A stretch of DNA of 64,000 nt. Origin: Cristatella mucedo (Eukaryota; Bryozoa; Phylactolaemata; Cristatellidae). Positions 37,401-49,300 of the stretch are shown here, piece by piece. The DNA is taken from assembly GCA_009760855.2 (NCBI GenBank), contig WPIO01000012.1, forward strand, positions 1,657,001 through 1,721,000, written 5' to 3'. Numbering within the stretch: the stretch's first letter is position 1; every line of letters starts with the position of its first letter. The notes beneath the pieces were generated by a model. The model was not told the origin of the DNA and searched no databases. It saw only the letters and a program-made list of their open reading frames with translations. Made by a program: the position numbers and the translations under genes.

Positions 37401-40400
37401 GTACGCAGCTGGTAGATAGTCTGTGGGCCTGTCGGGCACTTGCAGGGGCCCTGTGTGCTTAGTGAATGAAAGAGGCAACACCCAGCTGCGTTTACATTAT
37501 GTGGCTGCACCACGTGGCGTCTGCACGCCACTGGTAACTGACTGGATGAGCCTAACTCTGTGATAGTATTCGCTTAATGTACCCAACTGTGCCATTGTTC
37601 TGCATCCTGCTGTCGGTACCCATATTTTTTAATTAGTCGACGAGTATATTTTATTAACGACAGCAGGGCAATACTCAATATTTCTGACATGTACACGTCA
37701 AGGCGCTATCGAGTGTGCAGTATCATCTGGCATCTTATTAGCATGATTGTGCTAGGAAAATAGAGGTTCTGTCTGCAGCTTGTATCTTTATACAGAGCTG
37801 CTTGATTACTGCATTTCTTGTGCTAGTGTTCAACACTTGCACGAGCCGATGCCATTTGATGCTGCTTTCGTGTACTACTTTGTGTGCTTTCTGAAAAACA
37901 ATAAACTTTTTGTGTATGCGATTGTCATTCTTATATGTGATGCGGTTGTCGTTCTTATATGTGATGCTTTAGGCACGTGTAGTTTTTTGCTGTGAAGCTA
38001 CAGCTTTTGTCAGTGCTGTTGCTTCCACGCCAGAGTGGGATGATGTGATTCATCTGCTCCCTCACTATAGAACAGAATGGCAGTGTCTATTTTCTTCATA
38101 GGTAGACTACTCGTGCTGGGAAATTAGTTGGCCTGGGGCTTTCATCTATCTCACTTTTGAAAATGTTTAACGTTCTCTTAGTTGCAGCTTACTATCAGTC
38201 CCTTGATAGCCTCTTGTCACTACAGAGCATTACTAGGCATTTTAGCAGTTATGTAAACATCAGAGCTAATGAACAACCATGTGCATATCATTAATAGATC
38301 TGCGGATTAGTTACCCCCTGTAGTAAATTGTTTACTCGCAGGGCTTCTGAACCTCGGGTTTCTGGTTGTAATCTGCTAGCTTCGGGGTAGTTTATTAGGT
38401 TTTATGGTAAGAAATGTGTGAGCGGTCTTTAGCACAAGGGGCACCACGTGACGACACCGTGAAGGAGTTGGCCGTAATCATGCCACACACTGCACAGTAC
38501 ATCAAGGCTACAGCAAAATACAACAGTAAGAAAGTCAGTCAGCTGTGAATGGCATGAATGTGAATGTAGTAAACCTTGTAATACATGCAGTGTACTAAAG
38601 ACTGGGGAATAAAACTGGAAAGTTGCAAAGAGTGCAAGCTGTGTGCTAGGTTTCAGAAGCAGCCTGATTTTTCTTATCTAAACTGCCAGAATGGTCCTGG
38701 TCATCGGCAGCATGCTACCTTGACTATCAAAATGCTGTTTCCTGGAAAACAACCAGATTATTTTTCAGCAAATGTAAAGCGCCTAGAAAGAGATTAAGTT
38801 CTCTGAGGGCGCTTTATCATGTGCATTATTATCATTGTTATTATTACTGTAGTAAAAGAAATGGCAAGTGCCACGAAAATCACATGAACAAGTGCTCTTG
38901 CAGGACAAGCAGGTAGGTAGACTGTGCCTCGATAGTTTTGAAAGAAAAATCAGTTTTTTAATTAGTCGGACGACCTAAGCTGTTAGAACTAAAGCATAAG
39001 TTGTGATTTTCTCGGCAAATGTTCGTGTTGACCATTCCATCACCCACTCTCATTCTCTTGAGCAAACGGATGGACAACATGCAATACAAGTGTAGGATTT
39101 ATAAATGTATCTATCATTAAAGCATGGATTGGTTATTGCTAATCTTTATGACTATTGCCCTCATACATAGCATTGTGACTATTCGGTGGCAGGCAAATGC
39201 ATGTTCGAAGCTAAGTACTCTAATTTAACGCAAAGGCTTTAATGTTTAGGTTAAACACTTCTCAAAGTATGGCTTGCTGGATGAGTCAGACGAAGACGAA
39301 GCCGATAGTACTGCCGACTATAAGAAGCCGAGGACGCTGCAACAGCAGGACTTGAACGCATCGGTATGACTTATAAATGTGTTTATACTTTCAGCCGGCT
39401 CTCGATAAGGCTTGTTTCTAGCCATTCTTGTTTTTTCCCAACAAAACTCCTTACCGACCGATCAGAGAGCTTTACGTGTTGTTTTTTTGTCGAGCTTTGC
39501 ACTGATTCTTGCTGAGTTGTTGCCTCTTCCCCAAATTCCACCCAATGCTTTCTCATTACCAAAATCAGCCTTATTTCATGTGCTGGATTTCATTTTTGAG
39601 GCGAGTAGACACTTGCTTTTCAAAATCAGATGCTGCTGCTATAGGTCTGTGTATTCATTGTTCTTGGCGAAGTTCACTCAGAAGAGAGAAGTTCGTTCTG
39701 CAGAGCACTCCTATAGTCAGGAGATGGCAGCACTTGACTTAATAATGATAATAATAATACATTTGTTTAGCGCCTACAGAGAACTGAATCTCTTTCTGGG
39801 AACTTAACGTAGCAAAATCATGCATCTGCATAGTATCAAAATAAAATGGTGTATTCTCTAGGAAAGCACCTCAAGGTAATTCCATTACTTTCTTTTGAGC
39901 TTTAGGTCGTTCACACAGCCACACCTTATCTTGCCTAAGTTGCAGAACTGCCTTGTTGATGAGAATCTGGTCACTAGCGTCCACACTTTTATAATTTTGC
40001 CCCTCGGGCACTTACCCCACTATTCGCTAGCTGTGTGTACACTTCGTGGGCCATCCTAGTCAAGCAACATCAACAGTCTTTTTTGTAGGGAAGGAATGAC
40101 TGTTGCTCCCGCTCTAGCAGTGGTACCGGTAGTGACATTAAGCAGGTGGACATCTCGATGGACTTGTGATCAGCTTTAGGGGTTGTGGCTGCTGAGGTCC
40201 TGATGTAGAATCCTGCTTGGGTAGGGTAAGATTTTTTCAGTCAAGCAGCACCAGCCTCAAGAAATACAGTGGAGTTCTTAGTATCTTAGTGGCACTTGGA
40301 GGCTTGACGTCAACGTTGAACAACTGCAGCATCGGCTCCTCGAGCCGACGGGTTTGTGTGGTTGGCAGCACCCGACCGCAGATGAAAGCAGACACATTTG

Positions 40401-43400
40401 CTTCTCGAAAATCTTGTTCGATTGCTAAAATTGAGTGCATGAGTTGAGTGTTAAATGGAGCCGGAGATCCGTGTGCAGCCACGGGCTCTAGGAAATCGTG
40501 ACATCTGCAGTCAAATGAACTGCCGTTGCTCAAACTTCGTGCATCGTGAGTTTTAAAACTGCAAAAACCCATGACAATGGAGTTTTGACTTTTAAACATG
40601 GCGTTTCTGGGGACTTGACAAGCTTTTGATTTTTTTAGCTCTGCTCCACGTGAGCTATATTATGTCTGGACAATTGTTGTGGATATGAGGGGAGGTTTTG
40701 CCTACACACCGATAGTTCGGTTTCTTCTAGCTCGTCTCGGCACCAAGTCCAACATTTTAGTCTTACAAATTTTGGTCGCCCCAGGAAGAAGACGTGCAGA
40801 ACGACTTTCACCCCAAGTGAAAGGGCCGACACCAGCGACTACTGACATCGCCCCGGGACTGGCACGGTCATAAGCATGGAGACAATGCCCTGGAGGTTTG
40901 CCTGGAACGGCAAATTGAGGAGCAGTGCCGAGCAAAAAAACCTTTCTTACAGATTGACGTGTCCAAATTTATACTTTTTGTGAACACAGGAAAACGAAGA
41001 ATGCTCGCAAGTCAGTAAAGAGAGGAAATTTACCACCGTGACTGCCTCCTGCCTAAAGAGAAAATCGGTGGTGGGACTTCTGGGCCAGCATGTGTACATC
41101 GATCTGGTTCAAAAGGCTAGGATTCCAGTGGCTAGAGCTCTTCTGGTACTTTTGTCAGCTGGATAATGACCCGAAGCACACAGCAAAGACTTGCCTTAGT
41201 TTATTGCCCAAGTGGCTGTTGGAGTCATGAGTTGACCAGATCAGTTGTCCAAACTTAATGCTATAGAGCAGTGGCTCTCAACCTGTGGGTCGCGACCCCT
41301 TTGGATTCGAACGACCCTTTCACATGGGTCGCCTAAGACCATAGGAAAACATGCTTTTCCACATTTTGCACACAATAGTTTTATGGTTGGAGGTCGCCAC
41401 AATACGATTAACTGTATTAAAGGGTCGCGGCATTACGAAGGCTATAGAGCATCGTTGGGATCTGTTGGAGCGCTGTGTGAGGTTCGATTCTGTCCCAGCT
41501 CGTGTAAGACTAATTAGTTCAGTAGTTATATAATAGGCTGTATAAAAATCTTGGGTTAATTCTTCATTAAGTCAAAGGCCATTTACTGGTTAAGGCACGA
41601 TACTAACGAGAAAGTCGAGGAGTGGTGTTGATATTGTGTGTGGTGACAGGGAAACACGGCTACCTTCCAGTGCTAGCATGGATGGGATCTGACCCAGCCT
41701 TTCTGGTGGAAGTGGATGCTAATCTAATTGGATGCCAACCAGATGTTGGAATATAACGAGTATCTATTATCTATATATCTATATCATAATAGCAAGAAAT
41801 CGTAAAAATAAGGCATGATTTTAAAGTTGTCGAAAAAATCTGCCAAGGGACCACCACCACCCCTTAGAGCAGAGTGTTTGAGTGCATTTCGCTAGTCGGC
41901 AGTCTTAGTTAGACGGCAGCAAACGTGCTGGATCGGTGACAGGTTTTCACTGGAGGACAGATTTTGAACTTGGTTTGCGGTTCCCAAATTTATGTTGACT
42001 AGGAACCGGTTGTGTCACCATCCCCATGGTGAGGAGGACCCAGACAGCCCCCTATACCTACGTGTGTCCCCCCGTGTCACCAATGACGAAATTATGTCTA
42101 GCTTTCAGTCGATTAGTAGTCGCCGAGTGTGTGTCGAATAAACACAATAATTGTGCTCTATAATTTTTTATAACTAGCAGGTCTTGCCCCTACATGGCCA
42201 TTATGGCTCTGCTCTTGCCTGCCGGACTTGTATTTTTGGCCCATCTACCTGTGACATCATATGCTATTCTCGGCATTTACCGAGCAACCCAAGGTTCTGT
42301 ATCAGTACTGGCTGGTTGCTAACTGCTTCCTGCTGTCCTTGCGGTGTTCGAGAATGACAAGCTAGCTTGTCGTGACAAGTAGAATAAGGTGGCTCATCAA
42401 CATTCAACTAGTTGATATTTAGGAAGCTGGCGTAAAGGCTAGATTCCTTTGCTCCTGAATAGTCCCATTGCATTGTTAAGCGTTTGTAAGACTTGCCAAA
42501 TCGTAAGTTAGCCCCAACCGAATGGAAACTTGTCATTTTTTGCTGACCAGAAATTAGTGCATATGCAGCAGGTCGATACCACTGAATGCTGACCAGCCAT
42601 TGGCTGAGCAGAGAATCCGATTTTGGGTGCTGCACACCGTGAGATGTCTTGAAGTCTCGTTGGAAGTCAGTTGCTTGTTAGGTTAGACCTAGAGGCCAGC
42701 TAGAGTTGCCCGGCGGTTTTACTTCCCTGCTGCTTGTTGGGGCTGAAGCATCCTGCCGTGCTAGCTGTTCTGGCAATGGCTGAGTGTGTGCCGTGTTTGT
42801 TCCAGGCTGCAACACAAGTCGGTGACAAGAACGTCATGAAAATCGCAGCAGTGCCTCAGCAGCAAAAGAGGCTTGCTCTGCAGCCGAGTGAGACTTCTTC
42901 AGGGAATGACGATCAGTCGGACGCAGAGAACGTCGATACGGCTGCAGCAACTGCTTATCGCAAGTTCAAAGTGCCGACATCGAAGGACTGTGACGAAGGT
43001 AGTGGAAGTGTTTCGTGTTTGGGCTCTTCACTCGGCAGGCTAGCACTAGCTGGTAGCGGCAGCTCGAGATCCGCTATCTTTGCTGGCATGCTTACAGCAT
43101 GCAGCGTTCGAGGGCCGGTCGGACTTGGTGTGGCCTATGTGCGCGCGTGCACCTTAGAGCTTTGCCCTGGCTGAATTTTGCTCATTGAATTGTAAAAGTG
43201 CCCCACCCAACACCTACGGTGATGTCGCTTGCCCAGTTCATTAGGCTACCTCTGTTACGCTGTGGGCCCTGCAAACGCCCCCATGGGCCGTTGCCTTCTG
43301 CTGACTTACGATATCATGTTGCTGCTTTCACTGCATGTTTTACTTGATGCTCGAGATTTGCATCTCGATTAATGGTCTCCCAACTTTGTTGTCATTTTTG

Positions 43401-46261
43401 CAGCCAACCTACACCAATCCTCTGTACTTGCTTGTAGTCCACACCAGCCAGCTATCAATCCGCACCAGCCGGTACTGCGATTTGTTGCCAGAATGCCCGT
43501 CTCATCCCATGCAGAGCACAGCTTGACTCGACCTGTTATCTCGAGGCAGTCGGCCTACACTAATTAAGCTGTGTTTTGGTTATGCACTCCACTGTGGTTT
43601 TGCACTCTGTAAAACCTTTCTGCCAGCATATCCTAGTAGCTGCAAGACATGTAATGGGCCCTTCCCGACATGTTTCTTGTTCTTGGCTTTCTGGATTAGC
43701 ATGGTAGCTCTGTGCTTGACATTTGTCGTCATCATAGGTAATTGTCAAGATTAAGCCAAGGAGGGCCATCTGACCTTGCCAATCGAGTGGGATACATCCC
43801 TTAAGGTCGGTCCATGGAGCCATAGAGAGGGCAGGTGTACCCCGACAGCTCGTTACCCCATCATTGGTTGTTGTGTGTGTGTACGTGCGTGCGCGCATGT
43901 GTGCTTGCCCAAAAAGTCTACGCACCCTGAGGATCGACTCTCTTGATGATTCAGTTTTTTCACGGACTGCTGGCTAACCAAATTTCACCGGAGCATATGA
44001 TTTGCATGAGTCAAAAATATATGTAGTAGCAAATTGGACATGCTGCCAACATAGTTAGCTTACCAGGTGAAAAATATGCCTAATGACCCTGCTTTTATAG
44101 TAACTAGGCAGTATCTATCTACCGACATAGTCATCATTCTCGACAGATATTATTTTCTAGTACCGTTGGAGCACTGCAAAGTATCCCATATTAACAATTT
44201 ATCTGCCCAACCGAGTTGGGCATTTTTTCAGCAATCATCGAGTTTGAAGAATGCTAATTCGAGGATTCACACAACCATAAGTTTGATATGGTTCAAAGAG
44301 ATGCTACAATTCTATGGGGCAGTGAAAAGAAAAAATCGAACCGTGTTTTCTAGTAAACAAGGAATTAAGGAATTCTTTAAAATTGTGTCCTAGGTTTTAA
44401 CTCTCAAGTTTGCTAAATTCGTGTACTAAATTAAACTTACGGTCTCATAGTTTTAGGGAGCACATTATAACTCATTGATTTCTAGAGCAGTGTTGTAGTG
44501 CTCTACGTCTCTTTTTTTATCAGGAAACGTAGTGAGCTGGTTTCTTGCTCTAACTTTCCTACCGATTTCTTGTATATTCTCAACCAGATCTGGCCTCTAT
44601 TAGTGCATGTGCAAAACAAGAAGAGAAAAACGAGAAGTCTGGGACCTTTAACATTTCCTAGACTAGTGCCCGACACAGTTGTTAAGATGCATTTTTCTTG
44701 AGATTTTGCTGTGGCCCCTCTTCAGCTTGCCACCTTTAGGGCTTGATCCCGAGTCTTCTCCCTCCCAGAGGGGCTGCCGGGGCTAGTGATCAAAATGACA
44801 AAAGTGGCCTACTGGTGTAGACCCAAAAAGGCACAGCAGTCCCGCCATAGTAATTCACATTATATTTCATTTGAGATGCATGTTGGTAATTAAGATACCA
44901 TCTGGTCGCTGCCATGCTGTATTCTTCTTCTTGTGTGGCGTAGCTTCGGCTTGCTTGTCGATCATGTAGGTAGCTGCAAGCCCTCATCCTTTGTAACTCG
45001 CTTCAGTTTAGTGTCAAAGACAGCATGTTTTGAGCATCGTATGTAGCTGTGTTCGGGACAAAAGGATGTGGTACTCGTCTTTATTTGGAAACTTGAATTC
45101 CAGAATCTGGATTCCTCACATGAAGGATAAAAAAGTTGCAAAACTAAAAAAGGTGTTCTTATGGCTATACGACCCTGATAGAGAGCCTGCATTGATTATT
45201 TCTATGCAGCCAAAATGTTAAGCAAGAACCCGTTGACTCAGAGCAACTTTATTTGCTTTCAATTGCACTGTTCAATTTTTATTCGTAGTGGTTTTATACG
45301 TCTGCTTCGGCTGCCTTGCCAAAGTGGAATTACTTTGATGAATTTCATTCAGGTGGTATATACTCAGATGATGCTGGTCAGCTGGAGCTGTCACAAAACA
45401 TTCCAGCATCTCATAGGATCGCCGGTGGATTTGGTGTACGTTCGGAAACTCTTCAGAGAATGAAAGCATCGTTCTTTGATGGAGATGAGGACGATGGTCA
45501 TGATCCAATGGATTGGAAGGCAGGTCGGTAGCTAGAAATGGTCGTCGTTTACTTTTACTCCCCTGTGCCTTCCAAACCAGAATAGTTAGTTATATGTAAA
45601 ATGCTCCTTACTTAGCAATTCCTTGGGTTGATTGAATGTTAATAATGTATGTAACCAGATTTGTCCCACCTTCCCGAAATGAAAGAGTCGATGTAGCTCA
45701 AGATGCCCGACCTCAGCAAGGCGACTCAACATATCAATTGCATAATCTGTCCTTGCACATGAATATGCGCTATAAAATTGTAGATTGTTTTTTTAAACTG
45801 CGACAAATGCATAGCAGACCACCATGGCAGTGTATTACTATCCAAAAGTACTAAACACGGATTCCAAATTGTCTATGGGTGAGATTGTGACAAATGCCAA
45901 CTGTATTTTGGTATGCTTCAATGAAACCCACTTGTGAATCAGGACACGAGAGTGTTAGCTGCAAAAGCTTACCTAATGATTTGCCTATCACTTGGATGGT
46001 TGTCTACCTTCCCTAGTCATTATCTCTTGAATTGCCTCATGTCCGGTCCATGGCTGCAAGTGTGCAGAATTCAATCTTTTAGCTCCCTCGAAAGTTGTGT
46101 AAGAAGTGCCTTGGCCAGCCACAGAATTGTATATCAAAAGTGTGATCCCTGTTATGCACATCCAAGGAATCTTAGTATACAATGGTGGGACGATGCTAGA
46201 ACGTTTGATTAAACCACGTATCACATCAAATGTTTTTTAATATGCTTACTTACATAATGGT

Positions 46262-46312
<51 letters not shown>

Positions 46313-49300
46313 TTGTGTTTGTGGGAGGCTCAAGCTGCATCGCCTACTGCTGCTCCCCTTCCCAAACAACTTCAAACGCACGGATCGACTGGGTCATCTC
46401 TGTTGGCCTGTTGTAAGCAAACCGTAGCAATGGCATTCAATTTTTAGCAAAGCTCCCCCACTGTACGATGAAGCCTATCTAGTAATTGCAGTTTTCCACT
46501 CTGGTTTGGCAATTTTAGTAGTCCTGTAGCAAGTCTTGGAACACCGTAATCTTTTTCGGTGGCTTGGTGTGTAAAAATGAGCTAGATAGACACGTCTGGG
46601 GAAAGCTGGCTTTGACTCAGCAAACTAGAGCATCAACAAGTCCTTATTTGAACATAGAACCTAAGCAAGTTATTATTAAACAATCAGCTGAGACTGTATA
46701 TGCCAGATTGCCTCAAACTCGAAAAATCACAGCAAACGATGACCCATCAGCACCGGCAAACACTTACGAATGGTTTGAGATTTTGACTGCACATGAAATA
46801 TGTATATTGCGGGTTGCCGATGTAGGCATGAAATCTTACGACTTTCGTATGTTTGCACTGATGGCGATGAATAAAATGCCTGCCTTGGTTGGGAGTAATA
46901 TTGGCAAGCCCATGTCACTTTAGCAGCTTAACACCACCTTAATCCAAGAGTAGCTTAGGGTTCTCATTATGTTCGAGTTGTTCTGCCATCGCATTATGCC
47001 ACAGCCTGCCCAATGCTCCACTTGGCTTTTGTCAATGCTCTATTGGGCTGTGGTGAATTGGTTTCGTTCAGTGTCATCCATAGATCAAGCACTGGTAATG
47101 TTTTGGGAACAGTGAAATCTTCACGCTCTGGATCTCGTTTTTTATTTAAATTCCCGTGGCTATAGACATCTTCTCGTATTTAACTATGGACGAGCACTTG
47201 GTCGTGCTTTGTTTGCACCACGACAATTCCGTGTTGGCCTGGCTACGTGGTTCATTAACAAGTGGAGCTTATGACAGCCTGATTGCATCCAAGTCGTGGC
47301 ATGGATTTTAGCATACATTCAGTTATGTATTGATAGGATGATTGTTTGATGTAGGTACCGGTGGCCTCCTAAAAGCCATGTCAATGAAGAGCGCTGCTGA
47401 GCCTACCGGCAGCTCTTTCATGACGGCAACTCTCTTGCCTCCTAAAGGTAGGTTTTGTACAGTTTGCACATCTAACTGATCTCAGTGATGTGTAATTGAG
47501 TGCATTTTTTGCAACCTGTCTTTAACCTGTATAGCTTGCCTAACTGGTTCAGTTCCTCAAATGTGTAGCATTTGCAAGGCTTATGTATGCATGGTAGGTA
47601 CCAGCAGCTACTAGGCGATGAGTGATTTTGCAGAGTCAAGACTCTGGCTACAATTGTGCACCAACCTTTCACACTTCTCTTATAGGAAAGGAATGAGCGA
47701 ATTACCGATAACATAGTAATAAAAAACTAGCCTACTTGCCAGCAGCCCGTGAAGTGTGCACTCTTTCCATGCCTGCCATGCATATAGCTTCACACACGTG
47801 TGAGAGAAAGTGAGAAGGAAGCAATGGCAAGTCAGGAAGGCAGTCGAGGAATTGAGTAGCAAGGAAGTAGCAGTTTATTACGCTTGAAAGGATGTGCCAT
47901 AGTCAGCAGCCTGCTCGTCTGTTCACCTCTTTAAGTTTGGCCGCAGTTCAGGTGTCGTGGCACACCGCTATTCTGGCAGCCACGTTTCATTCCAATCCGT
48001 GCCTTCAAACCAGTTGCTTTTTGCTGATAAAACAAAGTGTTGGCTACCTGCCTGGCAGGGCTGCATTGCTACTGATGCAGTCAGAGCTCTGCTGTGCAGC
48101 CATCCACACCAATGTGGTTCATCCTCCATCCAATTGTCCCATCCCTCATCCGAATGTCCCATCCTAGTGTCCTAGCGTGAAAGGATGCAGGTTTCAGAAA
48201 CATTTGATGACAACCTGGACAGAGGCAATTGTTGCTGCCCAGGAGTTGCCAGTAGGGGCATGCTATACTTGCTCTAAGAACTCGGTGCGAGTCTACTGGA
48301 ATGCTGGGGTATAGCTTTCACTTGTTCCCTACTTGTCGTGAAAAGCTGGCTTGATACTCACTATAGGGCCATGGGTGAGCCAGCTTCAGCCGGTTGCCAA
48401 CAGGAAAGTTTGGCTGTCAAGCAGCGGCTGTCTATGAGTGCTGTGTGTTTCAATGTGGGGGTCGCTAGCTAGCTAAGGCAACTTGACTGGTCATACCCAT
48501 CAGCCTGGTTTTACCTGGGCATCTTCATGACGAGTCTCTCTTTCTTTCTCCCTCTCCTCTGTCATTGGTTCTTTTAGTTAATCAGTGTGCAATTTAGCAT
48601 CAGGCCTGGTATGTTATTATTGTTTGCTAATCTGTTCCAAAATTGGCAATAGCTCTGATGGGCTACCGAGTCTGAAGGAAAACTTATGGTAAATCTAGCT
48701 TTCACAACAAAATGTTGCAGTCTTGTTATTTTTGTCCGTTGCACAGACAGTTTGTGGTGGTCAATTACTGACTGGTTTCGGAGCCTTGTAATTACGATGC
48801 CTCGGTCGTCTGCTGAGTTCTTACTAGTGCACTCCCAGGTTATAGATGATCAACGGGATAGTATTGTGGTGTCTGTATATATTTAGATTATTTTCCAATG
48901 ACACTTAGTTATCGCATAAGTAACCACGGTCAACCCTTAGATATTCTTATGTTAATTGTCTGTGGACTTCGCATGCTAATTTGTAGATGGGCCTCTTCTT
49001 AAGTTTTTAAGCCGAGCAGCACATTGCAACATCTTGAGAACGTTTTGTAACAAGGCCACAATTGTGTGTCGCATGCCCAGCTAGGCTGATCAATTATCTA
49101 CAGAAGCAGAGCATTGGTCGAACCCTGTCGTAGGCAGACTACACCGGCATAGTGTACTGCTGAAGCACCCATGTTACGATGTTCGTCGTCATTTTCCCCA
49201 CATACGTGATAGCCTTAGTTGCTTGTCGCTTGGCATTCGACAGCCTGTGTGGGTGTGTGCACGAGTGCGTGCTGCTGCTTCGTGTTCTGTGGCTCGTTCA

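Larger units (their letters stand above)
39364..42805 (+). other. NUP98: NUP98 intron 18 with nested DNA transposons
   Basis: 3.4 kb containing a LINE A tail (39,738-39,805), a Tc1-like transposase remnant (40,925-41,515) and a SPIN-like MITE inside it (41,269-41,441). The 121-codon minus frame at 40,237-40,599 is unrecognised. Confidence 0.8.

Noticed and set aside
40237-40599. 121-codon minus-strand frame as a transposase N-terminus
   Set aside because: The Tc1 remnant next to it is on the plus strand and this frame shows no helix-turn-helix or catalytic motif.
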